Shown piece after piece: positions 24,654 to 33,217 of a stretch of 64,000 nucleotides of DNA; position 1 is the first letter of the stretch; the number at the start of each line of letters is the position of its first letter. This DNA comes from CAZWSX01 sp964636985. GTDB taxonomy: Bacteria; Planctomycetota; Planctomycetia; Pirellulales; Pirellulaceae. The notes beneath the pieces are model-generated. The model was not told the origin of the DNA. It worked only from the letters and a program-made list of their open reading frames with translations, and made no database searches. The translations under genes and the position numbers were made by a program. The DNA is taken from positions 31,432 to 95,431 of the forward strand of contig CAZWSX010000028.1 of NCBI GenBank assembly GCA_964636985.1, written 5' to 3'.

Positions 24654-26135
24654 ATGTGGTTTGTTCGCCAGGTCATTTGCCGGTTCGTTCAACTCATCGG
24701 GCTCCTTGCAGTTGCGGCAGGCGGCGCGAACGTTAAGCCACTCTACGAAGCCATCCAAGCAATTGTCGCCAATCAGCAACCACTCGACGCGGGCGCCCTG
24801 GCAGGCAAGATTCTGCCGGTTACAGCGCCGATCTTAATTGGCCTTTTAATCATTTACGGGATCCACTTGGCGCTGGCCTTCTGGAGCGATTTAGACAAGC
24901 GCGCCGCGGCGCATCCCAACGAACCCTGGATGTGGCGCAAGGAATGGGCCGAGCGGCACATCAAGCCGAATCTGCTTGCCGCCGTGATCGCGCTGGCAAT
25001 CGCCTGGTTACTCTACTTGTTGGTGGCGCTCCCGGTCGCCGTGATGCTTGGTTCGCAAAAGAACCCGGGCCTAGTCTACGGATTCGTCGGCGTGCTGGGG
25101 CTCTTCCTCTTCGCGTTCAGCAGGATGGCCTGGATGGGCCGCAACTGGAGCCGCGCCGAACTTAAGTTGGCCGATAATCCCGGCGTGCTCGGCGGGCCGA
25201 TCTCGGGCGTGGTGATCTTAAAGGAGACGTTTCCCGCTGGGACGGTGTTTCGCGTCGAGCTCACTTGCGAAAAGACCACACAAGGAAGCGGCAAGGATTC
25301 GCAATCGACGACCTCCGTAGTCTGGCAGACGCAAAAACTTCTCGACCGGACGATGGAGTCGCGCGAGCCCAACACCACCGCCCTCCCCTTCCACTTTGCC
25401 ATCCCCATGGCGTGCACGCCCACCAGCGAAGAAACGGTGTCACGGAGCCGCATCACGACAACCAAATCGGCGCGAATCAGCTACCGCTGGTACGTGCTGG
25501 TATCGCGCCGCGAGGATGAGCTTAAGTCGTCGGCGAAATTCGAAGTCCCCGTTTTCGAAACGGCCAACAGTTCGGCAGACTATCGCGAAGATGAATCGCT
25601 CGTCGAGGAGTACGCCTATCAGCCCAAGCCGGACGAAGTCCTTCACAAGATCGGCTTTGCCGAAGAGAGCCTCCCCAGCGGCAAGCGATTCCGTTTCCAC
25701 CTTTATCGGGGCGACATCTTTCGGGCCCTCGTCGTGATGCTTGTCGTCATCGTGATCGGCCTTGTGGCTAACTTCCTGTGGGTACGCCCCTGGCCGGTAC
25801 CGTTCTTCATTGCCTTGATCCCTGGTGCATTGGGGGTAATGATGATCTACGGCATTTTCGAGATACTTTTCTGGCAAGCAACGCTCACCATCGAACAAGA
25901 CGAGATCGAAATCGAAACAGGCTACACTGGCTTCCGCCGCCGGTTCAATTACCCCCGCAAGGCGCCGCCTTACACGCGGATTAAGAAAGAGTTCGAACCG
26001 CAAAACGGTCCGCCGATGTTCTCGGTGCAGTTCGAGGGCCCCGACGGCAAGCAGTACAACCTGGTCCGCAAGATCGACGGCGATCAAGACGCCAACGCCG
26101 TCCGCGACTGGGTGAAGCAGCAGTGGCAAAGTTGA
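24654..26135 (+). CDS. Multi-span membrane protein with large soluble loop
   Basis: About 493 residues from the ATG at 24654. A GTG at 24600, preceded by AAGGA, would add 18 residues and is a fair alternative. Hydrophobic spans lie at about 8-24, 50-74, 105-131, 135-156, 357-380 and 385-410. Residues 160-355 are a soluble, beta-rich domain (GGPISGVVILKETFPAGTVF onward), and the tail after 410 (LTIEQDEIEIETGYTGFRRR) looks like a membrane-proximal strand domain. The shape recalls DUF3592-like membrane proteins but I am not confident of it. Its stop is one base from that of the converging gene. Confidence 0.7.
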   Translation: MWFVRQVICRFVQLIGLLAVAAGGANVKPLYEAIQAIVANQQPLDAGALAGKILPVTAPILIGLLIIYGIHLALAFWSDLDKRAAAHPNEPWMWRKEWAERHIKPNLLAAVIALAIAWLLYLLVALPVAVMLGSQKNPGLVYGFVGVLGLFLFAFSRMAWMGRNWSRAELKLADNPGVLGGPISGVVILKETFPAGTVFRVELTCEKTTQGSGKDSQSTTSVVWQTQKLLDRTMESREPNTTALPFHFAIPMACTPTSEETVSRSRITTTKSARISYRWYVLVSRREDELKSSAKFEVPVFETANSSADYREDESLVEEYAYQPKPDEVLHKIGFAEESLPSGKRFRFHLYRGDIFRALVVMLVVIVIGLVANFLWVRPWPVPFFIALIPGALGVMMIYGIFEILFWQATLTIEQDEIEIETGYTGFRRRFNYPRKAPPYTRIKKEFEPQNGPPMFSVQFEGPDGKQYNLVRKIDGDQDANAVRDWVKQQWQS

Positions 26136-26136
26136 G

Positions 26137-26538
26137 CTAAGGCTCCACCTCACACGACGGCACGGCCTTGCGGAACCGCGCGATCGCATCGGGCGACACC
26201 TTCGAGCCGTTGAGCTCGATCTTCACCACGCCCGGCATTCCTTTGCTCGCGTAGCCGTTGAAGTACGGAATGAAACCGATCAGGTCTTCGTCGGTAAGAT
26301 TCTTCAAGGGAATCGACAGGACGCACTGGTCTTTCCCTTTGGCAAAGTTGGCGTTGATAACTCTCTGCTCGACCTGCTTCCACGCGTTCCAAGCGGCCTC
26401 GCGTTGGCGTTTCACGTAGCTGATGTAACCCAGCACGATTGCGATGGGGATGAACAACAGCAGGAGCGCGCGAAGACTCCAGCGGAGCACCGGCCTTCGT
26501 TTAGGCCCTTCAGAAGCCTTGCTTAGTTCGTGGAGCAT
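26137..26538 (-). CDS. Mini-membrane protein, copy 1 of duplicated module
   Basis: A 133-residue protein. After a basic leader it has the anchor RWSLRALLLLFIP (span about 20-42), then a short helix with charged residues and a compact C-terminal domain: NLTDEDLIGFIPYFNGY, VVKIELNGSKVSPDAIARF, ending VPSCEVEP. The last part reads like a single leucine-rich-repeat-type unit. It begins 9 bases after the LRR gene stop, with an AGGAC site, so the two are co-translated. Its paralogue at 27599-27985 shares the anchor and nearly the whole C-terminal half. Unknown function. Confidence 0.72.
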   Translation of the reverse strand: MLHELSKASEGPKRRPVLRWSLRALLLLFIPIAIVLGYISYVKRQREAAWNAWKQVEQRVINANFAKGKDQCVLSIPLKNLTDEDLIGFIPYFNGYASKGMPGVVKIELNGSKVSPDAIARFRKAVPSCEVEP

Positions 26539-26547
26539 TCTTGCGTC

Positions 26548-27528
26548 CTAGTACCGGTTGAGGCGGGCCAGTTCCGCTTCGGTCAAATCGCCTCTCAGAT
26601 CCTCTACGAGACCGAAATCGACGTCCAGGGACTCAATCTGCGACTTGCGAACAAGCCTAGCGACTCCTTCTCGCGTCACGTGACTGTCGTACAAATTAAC
26701 CTTCTTGAGATTAGGCAGCGACAATAGGACATCGATCGCCGAATCATCGACATCGGTATGCTGAAGGTCGAGTTGTTTGAGCGATTCCATTCCGCGCAGC
26801 GCCTCGAGCCCCTTCGATTGGACTTTCATTCCCCATAACTTCATTTCCTCAAGCGAATTCATCCTCCGAATAATCAACAGAGTCTCGTCGTCGAGCGACG
26901 CTGGATTCATTTGCTCGTCGCGAGCGGCATTGAATTCCGCTTCGGTAGAAGCATCAGCTGTTGTATCTCTTGAAAACATTTTCACGACGAAGCTAAAGCC
27001 GGATAAGTGTAGGCTGCGAAGCCTTTTGCACCGTGTAAGCGGTTCCAGGGCCGTGCCTTCGTAACTCGAGTGCGATAGCGACAGGGATTCAAGCAAAGGC
27101 AAAGCGGCAATCACTTCGAGATTCGCCTTTGATAGGTCGCCATAATCGATGCTGAGGTGACGGAGCCTGCGAAGCCTTAGCCATGGAGCAAGGTTGATTG
27201 GTCGCAAATCTCCTGGGACGATGCTTATCGTTTCAAGAGTATCGACCTCGGCAATCAGCGGCACGATGCAGTCAGGATGTTTCCACGGATCAACACCTCC
27301 CATCGTAAGAGCTCCCAGGTAGCCCTTATTTGTGTGGGGAAGCTCTAGTTGGTTGATCTCACCATCTTTTCGATCGAGTTCCGCCCCAAGTTCGCCGAGC
27401 GTCTTGATGGCATTCTCCTTGCGCCATCGCGGAACCTGCCACGCAATCGCTACGGAGACCAAAGCCGTCAGCAGAAGCAGGGTCCGAATACTCCAAGTAA
27501 CACGAAACCAAGATGTGGCGCGAGACAT
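26548..27528 (-). CDS. Membrane-anchored leucine-rich-repeat protein, copy 1
   Basis: A 326-residue protein starting at the ATG at 27528 (MSRATSWF), the position matched by its paralogue; a GTG at 27558 is an alternative. The N-terminal anchor TWSIRTLLLLTALVSVAIAW is followed by a Trp/Arg stop-transfer (QVPRWR). The rest is a solenoid of about eight irregular LRRs of the RNI/ribonuclease-inhibitor type, for example LRRLRHLSI, LPLLESLSLSHSS, MNSLEEMKLWGM, MESLKQLDLQHTDVDDSAI and LPNLKKVNLYDSHV. LRR solenoids bind proteins. It is probably membrane-anchored with the solenoid on the outer side (inference). First gene of the copy-1 module. Confidence 0.82.
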   Translation of the reverse strand: MSRATSWFRVTWSIRTLLLLTALVSVAIAWQVPRWRKENAIKTLGELGAELDRKDGEINQLELPHTNKGYLGALTMGGVDPWKHPDCIVPLIAEVDTLETISIVPGDLRPINLAPWLRLRRLRHLSIDYGDLSKANLEVIAALPLLESLSLSHSSYEGTALEPLTRCKRLRSLHLSGFSFVVKMFSRDTTADASTEAEFNAARDEQMNPASLDDETLLIIRRMNSLEEMKLWGMKVQSKGLEALRGMESLKQLDLQHTDVDDSAIDVLLSLPNLKKVNLYDSHVTREGVARLVRKSQIESLDVDFGLVEDLRGDLTEAELARLNRY

Positions 27529-27598
27529 GGATGTTTCTTTCGCCGAAGCCCCTATCACCCTATTATGTGCCCATTGTCACGCTTGTGCACGGTCGTTC

Positions 27599-27985
27599 TT
27601 AAGGCTCCACTTCGCACGTCGGCACGGCCTTACGGAATCGCTCGATGGCTTCCGGCGACACGTTCGAACCGTTGAGTCGGATCTTCACGATACCCAGCGA
27701 GCCTCGGTATGCATAACCATTGAAGTAAGGAATGAAGGCAATCAGGTCTTCGTCAGTGAGATTCTTATTGGGAATGAACAGAACGCAGTGTTTCTGGTCT
27801 TCGGAAATGTTGATATTGATCACTCTTCGTTCAAGCTGCTTAATCGCGTTGAACGCAGCCTCTCCCTGCCGCTGCACGTAACTCATGTAGCCCAGCACCA
27901 TTCCGATCGGGATGAACAACAGCAGGAGCGCGCGGAGACTCCAACGGAGCGAGAATCTTCGTCTAGGTAATTCACCTGCTGCCAT
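27599..27985 (-). CDS. Mini-membrane protein, copy 2 of duplicated module
   Basis: A 128-residue paralogue of the protein at 26137-26538. The anchor RWSLRALLLLFIPIGMVLGY is the same, and the tail NLTDEDLIAFIPYFNGYAYRG through RFRKAVPTCEVEP is almost identical. Divergence is concentrated in the leader and in the middle (QLERRVININISEDQKH). It starts 16 bases after the stop of the LRR copy-2 gene. The pattern suggests that the C-terminal domain is the constrained part. Confidence 0.72.
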   Translation of the reverse strand: MAAGELPRRRFSLRWSLRALLLLFIPIGMVLGYMSYVQRQGEAAFNAIKQLERRVININISEDQKHCVLFIPNKNLTDEDLIAFIPYFNGYAYRGSLGIVKIRLNGSNVSPEAIERFRKAVPTCEVEP

Positions 27986-28001
27986 TGCTGGTCTCTCGTC
28001 T

Positions 28002-29027
28002 TTACGGATCTTCCGAGAAGGGTTCGTCGTCCCCCCATTTGAGTCGAGCGCGCTCCGCTACGGTTAAGAAGTCGCGTAAGTCCATCAGTTCTTTGCCGCC
28101 GTCAGCATATAGTTTTGTTTTCTTCGATGATCGAAGGAATCGCAAAACGCCATCGCGCGTGATGCCGGTACCGGCCGCGTTGACGTGCTCAAGTTGTGGC
28201 AACGAAAGCAAGACGTCGACTGCTGAATCGTCGATGTCGGTGAACGACAAGGAAAGTGTTTTGAGGGATTCCATGCTCCGCAAAAACTCGAGCTTTGCGG
28301 TGTCGACAGGCAAATCACTCAGTCGTAACTCTTGAAGCGATTTCATTCTTCCAATAATTGGCAAAGTTGTTTCGTCGAACGAATGGGGATGCGGCCGCTT
28401 TTGCCCTTCTCGCAATTGCCGCGACGCCATGGATTCCAAGCCATCCTCGCTCGCTCGCGATGCTTCGCCGTTTGGATCAAACGGTGTTCCGATATCACAA
28501 TTGATCAGCCAAAGAGTATGAAGGCGTTTGGTTTTCGTGAACGGTTCGAGGGAGTCGCTATCCAAGTAGGTGCGCGATAACGAAAGGAATTCGAGCGACG
28601 GCAACGCGGCTAACACTTCCAGGTTGGCCTTCGACAATGCCGCGTTTCCTATCTCGATACGACGGAGTTTGCGAAGTTGCAGCCACGGTCTTAGGCTGTG
28701 ATGCCGTAAGTCCCCAGGTTCAATGGTTATTGATTCGAGTGTGTCGGCGTCACCGATGAGCGAAATCAATCGGCGGGGTTGTTTCCAACCGTCAACACCC
28801 GTCGCGGATGTGCCGCCGAAGCCATGGCCATAACTTGGCAGGCACACAGCTTTGACCTCGCCGTTCTTGCCTTCAAGTCCCGCGCCAAGGTTTTCAAGCG
28901 TCTTCATGGCGTTTGCCCGCCGCCAACGTGGAACTTGCCAGGCCAAAGCGACTGCAGCTAAGGCCATCAACAGAAGCAACGTCCGAATGCTCCACGTGAT
29001 GCGAAACCAAGATTTGGTGCGAGACAT
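28002..29027 (-). CDS. Membrane-anchored leucine-rich-repeat protein, copy 2
   Basis: A 341-residue paralogue of the 26548-27528 protein. The start at the ATG at 29027 (MSRTKSWF) aligns with copy 1; the frame is open to 29108. The anchor TWSIRTLLLLMALAAVALAW and the first 60 residues are highly similar. The LRRs follow in the same order (LRKLRRIEIGN, LPSLEFLSLSRTY, MKSLQELRLSDL, MESLKTLSLSFTDIDDSAV, LPQLEHVNAAGT), but mid-repeat residues differ and there is an insertion near 160-200 (FDPNGEASRASEDG). This fits duplication followed by change of the binding surface. Confidence 0.82.
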   Translation of the reverse strand: MSRTKSWFRITWSIRTLLLLMALAAVALAWQVPRWRRANAMKTLENLGAGLEGKNGEVKAVCLPSYGHGFGGTSATGVDGWKQPRRLISLIGDADTLESITIEPGDLRHHSLRPWLQLRKLRRIEIGNAALSKANLEVLAALPSLEFLSLSRTYLDSDSLEPFTKTKRLHTLWLINCDIGTPFDPNGEASRASEDGLESMASRQLREGQKRPHPHSFDETTLPIIGRMKSLQELRLSDLPVDTAKLEFLRSMESLKTLSLSFTDIDDSAVDVLLSLPQLEHVNAAGTGITRDGVLRFLRSSKKTKLYADGGKELMDLRDFLTVAERARLKWGDDEPFSEDP

Positions 29028-29079
29028 GGATTTGCTACTTTCGCCGGAGCCCCTGTCACTCCATGATGAGACCATTATC

Positions 29080-29865
29080 TCACTTACGCACCTTCGGATG
29101 TTCCTCAAAGAACTTCCAAATCTTGTCGTTCACCTGGAATCTGGCCCACAAGTGGCCGTGGTTGGGGATCTCGATGAGCTGCGTTTCAAAGCCGGCGGCT
29201 TTGTAGGCGTCGTGGACCCTTTTGGATTCCTCCGATTTCACGATTTCGTCTTTCTCCCCGTGGACCAGCAGCACCGCGTAGTTGCGTCCTTCTTTGGGAG
29301 GTGCGAGCTTGATGCCCGGCATTCCGCCTGAGTGAGCCGCGACGGCCGCCACCGTCTCGCTTCGTGCTTGGGCCAGCAGATGCGAGAAGTACGCGCCGTT
29401 CGACATGCCCGTCAGGTAGATGCGGTTCAGATCGACGTTATATTCGCTCGTGGTCTTCTTCAAGAGAGCGTCAAAGTAGGCCAGGTCCTTTTGCGCGATC
29501 GCCGGCAACAACGGCCAGGCAGGCCCATTGCTATTGGGATAGACCAAGATGAACTTTTTCGAGGCTGCCAATTGGTCGAGCCCCGAATAAAACGCCATGA
29601 CGTCTTTGCTGTCGATCAAAAAGCCATGGAAGGCAAAGACCAGCGGAACGGGCTCCCTATCCGGCAAGCCCTTGGGAACGACCAGTCGGTACTTGCGTTC
29701 TAAATCGCTGACGGTCAACTTCTCATCGGGAAATGTCCCAACCGCGCCTCCCTTTCCCGCCGAGGGGCGAGCTGCAACCTTGGGGGCTTCGGCGTAAACG
29801 CTCTCCGCAGCCAGGAGCAGTGAAATTGCCAATCCCAGCACGCATCGTCGGCAAATCGCATTCAC
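29080..29865 (-). CDS. Exported alpha/beta-hydrolase, PHB-depolymerase/LpqC-like esterase
   Basis: A 261-residue protein with a signal peptide (about 1-25, ending SVYA). Nucleophile motif GMSNGAYFS (GxSxG), oxyanion motif FAFHGFLID, acid in VHGEKDEIV and catalytic His in PNHGHLW are all present in the right order. The family contains secreted polyhydroxybutyrate depolymerases and feruloyl-type esterases; the substrate cannot be told from sequence. It lies just upstream of the LRR copy-2 gene (52 bases) on the same strand and may share its transcript. Confidence 0.85.
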   Translation of the reverse strand: MNAICRRCVLGLAISLLLAAESVYAEAPKVAARPSAGKGGAVGTFPDEKLTVSDLERKYRLVVPKGLPDREPVPLVFAFHGFLIDSKDVMAFYSGLDQLAASKKFILVYPNSNGPAWPLLPAIAQKDLAYFDALLKKTTSEYNVDLNRIYLTGMSNGAYFSHLLAQARSETVAAVAAHSGGMPGIKLAPPKEGRNYAVLLVHGEKDEIVKSEESKRVHDAYKAAGFETQLIEIPNHGHLWARFQVNDKIWKFFEEHPKVRK

Positions 29866-29904
29866 GGAACACCTGCCGGATGGCTACGAACACTAGTTTG
29901 AGAG

Positions 29905-29930
29905 TGATTCGTTAAGAATGATTCGTTAAG
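29905..29930. repeat. Two 12-base direct repeats
   Basis: TGATTCGTTAAG occurs at 29905-29916 and again at 29919-29930, about 40-65 bases upstream of the esterase start. Tandem sites 14 bases apart are a common arrangement for dimeric or tandem activator binding, but this could be a slippage duplication. Confidence 0.45.
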
Positions 29931-30155
29931 GAACGGCGACATTCCCGTTAGGAGATTGTCGCCCGAACGCCGTTCGAGGACGAGCAGCCCCTATTCCATT
30001 CGTTTCGTGACGGCTTTCCTTGAACCCTCAGTTTCCACCGGATAAAGTCAAGGCGCAATCGATCTCGCGCTGGGTCTCCCGGAAAAACGCGACTTTTCGA
30101 CCCGTTTCGCCGACTCCTTCGGCCTCTTGGATGATGCACTGTTAAGGCGTTCTGC

Positions 30156-32990
30156 ATGCAAATTCGCTGCCCTCATTGCGGCCACACGGCGTCCGCGTCG
30201 GACTTAAAGCCAGGGCGATACAAGCCGAAGTGCAACAAGTGCGGCCAGCGTTTCGCCATGGTGGTTTCGTCCGACCCAGCAGTTCCTCCGCAGATTTCGT
30301 TGCTCGAAGAAGCCGCTGCGACGATTCCCCCTACGGTTGCCACCGAAGCGACGATGGCACAGGTCTCCAGCACGCCAACGCCTGCCGCACCCGCAGCTCC
30401 GCCATCTCAAGATCCGAATGCCCAAGATCCGAATGCAACCGGCGCGTTCGATCCTAATGCGACCGGCGGATTCGTCACCAATCCTCCCACGGCGCTTCGT
30501 ACCAGCGTGCCCGCCAGCGCGAATGCAACGATGGACTTTTCCGCGAAGGAACAAACCATCGGGGCTGCAGCTTCCGCACGCAAGCCAGGCGCCGAGGGGA
30601 CAGCAGTCATCCCATCAGCCAGCAAAACCGTGATGGAGTCGACTGGCACGCCGAAGTTGACGTCCGATGTCCCCGAAGTCCTCGGCGGGTACCGGCTGAT
30701 CAAGGAACTAGGCCGCGGCGCGATGGGCGCCGTTTACCTGGCTAAGCAAGTCTCTCTGGACCGGAACGTCGCGCTCAAAGTGATTCAGGCCCAATGGGCG
30801 AAGAATCCGACGTTCATTGCCCGGTTCGTTCGCGAAGCCTACGCCGCCGCGCAGCTCACGCACCACAACGTGATCCAGATTTACGATCTCGGTACCGAAG
30901 GCGACACCAATTACTTCAGTATGGAATTCGTCAACGGGCAATCCTTATCGGATCTGATCGACAAGAACGGCAAGCTCGACCCAGAACAAGCGGTCGGTTA
31001 CGTTTTGCAAGCGGCGAGGGGGCTGTCGTTCGCCCACAATCACGGCATGGTGCACCGCGACGTGAAGCCGGCGAACATGATGCTCAACGACCACGGCGTC
31101 GTAAAGGTCGCCGACCTTGGGTTGGTCAAAACACCTCAAGTCGCCGACGACTCGCCCGCCGATTCCCCCGCGAGTGCTTCGCCTGCCTCGACACCGGAAA
31201 AACCGCGCGGCGGTACGTCGATTTCGGCCGCCACCGCCAATGTGACGCAGCTCGATATCGCCATGGGGACGCCGGCGTACATGGCGCCGGAACAAGCCGA
31301 AAACGCGGCCGGCGTCGACCACCGGGCCGACATCTATTCGCTTGGCTGCACGTTGTACGTGCTCCTCACCGGCAAGCCGCCGTTCGAAGGAGCGACCGCC
31401 ATGGAAGTGATCACTAAGCATCGCACCGAACCCGTCGTCCGGCCCGACGTGGTAGTGAAGCGGATTCCTCCCGCGCTATCCGACATCGTCTTGAAGATGA
31501 TCGCCAAGCGTCCCGAAGATCGTTATCAAAACTTGGACCAATTGATTCGCGACTGCGAGGGATTTTTGGGCATTCAATCGACTGGTCTCCTTTCTCCAAG
31601 CGAGACGCAGGCACAAACGCTGGAAGAGTGCCAACGAAAGTTCAACGCATCCCAGTGGGCGAACATCCGAACGCTTGCCATCCAAGGCATTCTTGGCGGA
31701 AGTGCGGCGTTGGCGTTCTTGTTTTTGTTCGTTAGTAGGTCAGGGATGACTATGTTCGCATTGCTCGGACTCAGCTTCGGCACCACTTATTTCGTTGTAA
31801 GCGGCTTCCGCGCCAGGACATTCCTCTTCGGCAAGTGCCGCGAGTACTTAACCAGCTTGCGGATTAGCGATTGGCTCACCACGGCCATCAGCGTCCTCTT
31901 GGGCGTGCTGATTCTGTTCCTGACGAACTGGCTCTGGCTAGGAATTGTGGGCGTCATTCTCGGCGCCGGGCTCGCATTAGCCGTCCACTTTGTGATCGAT
32001 GCGAAAGTCGACGCGGAGCGGAAGGAGTCACTTGACGCTCTCGAAGCCATGCTGAAAACCATGCGGCTCAAGGGGATCGACGAACAAGCGATCCAGACCT
32101 TTGTTGCCAAATACAGCAGCGATCACTGGGAGGAATTGTTCGAAGCCCTGTTCGGATACGAAGCCAAACTGGCTGCTCGCTCCGCTCTGGAACGCAACCC
32201 GCAAGGTAAGCCTCGCCCCAAGTTCCGCGCTTGGCGCGAGCGGGTGATCGGGATGATCGACAATAAGCTCAAGGCCGATCGCGAGGCCCGCGACCGCAAG
32301 ACTTTGCAGAAAGTGGAAGAGGCGAATCTCAAGGCGCAGGGCATGGACGAGATGCAAGCCCGCCGCCGCGCTGCGCAAGTGGCCGAGGCCTTAGTGGAAG
32401 ACGCCGCCGAACAGCGTCAGGCAACCATGGCGATGGCGACCAAACCGATTGCCGCGTCGCCAATGCTCGATCCAAAAGTGATTGCCGCCCAAAAGCGAGC
32501 CAAGCAATTGGCCCTTTTGGCCGACGCCCGCGGCGGGCGATATATGAGCAAACGCAAGATGGCGGTAGCTAGTCTCGTTACCGGTCCGCTCGGCTTCGCC
32601 TTAAGCGGCAAAGTTCGATTCCTGGCAGGTGTCGCCCTGCTTACCTTCTTAGCGATGGCAGTTCAAAGGTCCGGCGCCGTGGCCGACGTCACGAACGCTG
32701 CAAGCGGCGATGTCAATGCGGTCGCTGACAAGACCAGAACCGCGCTCATGAGTACGACAGTCACGATCCCATTCGTAGCAACGTTTTCCGCACTGCAGGT
32801 TGGCACGGCAGGAGCCCTTTTGGTGCTGCTGGGCCTCTTCCGCGGTTGGAAAATGTCGTTCTTCGCCTGGCCCGCGGCGGCGCTAGCTCTGTTTGGCGCT
32901 AGTGTCTTAGGCGGTCAGGCCGAACTTGCTTGCGCCGCGGGAGCGGTGGTCGCCGTGATCGGTTTCTTCTTCGGCCGCTCGTCGGAGTGA
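30156..32990 (+). CDS. Ser/Thr protein kinase with N-terminal zinc ribbon and C-terminal membrane region
   Basis: A 944-residue protein. It opens with a zinc ribbon: Cys 5, Cys 8, Cys 26, Cys 29. A Pro/Ala/Thr/Asn-rich linker (residues 45-165, with repeats of DPNATG) leads to a Hanks-type kinase domain at about 172-455: Gly-rich loop LGRGAMGAVY, Lys 208 in VALKVI, HRDVKPAN (Asp 302), DLG in VADLGLVKT and MAPEQ. The activation segment holds a Ser/Pro-rich insert. Hydrophobic spans follow at about 508-550 and 575-615, a charged helical region at 620-780, and more spans at about 825-940. It probably signals at the membrane. No partner phosphatase is nearby. Confidence 0.9.
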   Translation: MQIRCPHCGHTASASDLKPGRYKPKCNKCGQRFAMVVSSDPAVPPQISLLEEAAATIPPTVATEATMAQVSSTPTPAAPAAPPSQDPNAQDPNATGAFDPNATGGFVTNPPTALRTSVPASANATMDFSAKEQTIGAAASARKPGAEGTAVIPSASKTVMESTGTPKLTSDVPEVLGGYRLIKELGRGAMGAVYLAKQVSLDRNVALKVIQAQWAKNPTFIARFVREAYAAAQLTHHNVIQIYDLGTEGDTNYFSMEFVNGQSLSDLIDKNGKLDPEQAVGYVLQAARGLSFAHNHGMVHRDVKPANMMLNDHGVVKVADLGLVKTPQVADDSPADSPASASPASTPEKPRGGTSISAATANVTQLDIAMGTPAYMAPEQAENAAGVDHRADIYSLGCTLYVLLTGKPPFEGATAMEVITKHRTEPVVRPDVVVKRIPPALSDIVLKMIAKRPEDRYQNLDQLIRDCEGFLGIQSTGLLSPSETQAQTLEECQRKFNASQWANIRTLAIQGILGGSAALAFLFLFVSRSGMTMFALLGLSFGTTYFVVSGFRARTFLFGKCREYLTSLRISDWLTTAISVLLGVLILFLTNWLWLGIVGVILGAGLALAVHFVIDAKVDAERKESLDALEAMLKTMRLKGIDEQAIQTFVAKYSSDHWEELFEALFGYEAKLAARSALERNPQGKPRPKFRAWRERVIGMIDNKLKADREARDRKTLQKVEEANLKAQGMDEMQARRRAAQVAEALVEDAAEQRQATMAMATKPIAASPMLDPKVIAAQKRAKQLALLADARGGRYMSKRKMAVASLVTGPLGFALSGKVRFLAGVALLTFLAMAVQRSGAVADVTNAASGDVNAVADKTRTALMSTTVTIPFVATFSALQVGTAGALLVLLGLFRGWKMSFFAWPAAALALFGASVLGGQAELACAAGAVVAVIGFFFGRSSE

Positions 32991-33092
32991 GCGGCCAATT
33001 CTGCACTTCACAGATCGAAAATCAGCAATCATCAATCCCGAAATCGATTTCCTGTAGATCTCCACCCTTTGTGCTAAAGCACGCCAACCGCG

Positions 33093-33160
33093 CACAGACA
33101 GGATTGTCTGTGCCACTTTTCGCTTCCTGCTCAACCTTGGACGGACAGGATTGTCCGTCC
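33093..33160. repeat. Two palindromic intergenic repeat units
   Basis: Unit 1 has 8-bp arms 33093-33100 and 33105-33112 (CACAGACA/TGTCTGTG) around GGAT. Unit 2 has 9-bp arms 33139-33147 and 33152-33160 (GGACGGACA/TGTCCGTCC) around the same GGAT. The shared core and the flanking word TCAACCTT (33131-33138) recur elsewhere in the window, so these are dispersed repeats rather than chance hairpins. Confidence 0.65.
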
Positions 33161-33217
33161 TACATTTCAATCTTCTTCTCCGGTCCCTCCGGGTCTCCGT
33201 GGTGAATCCTCTCCTTA

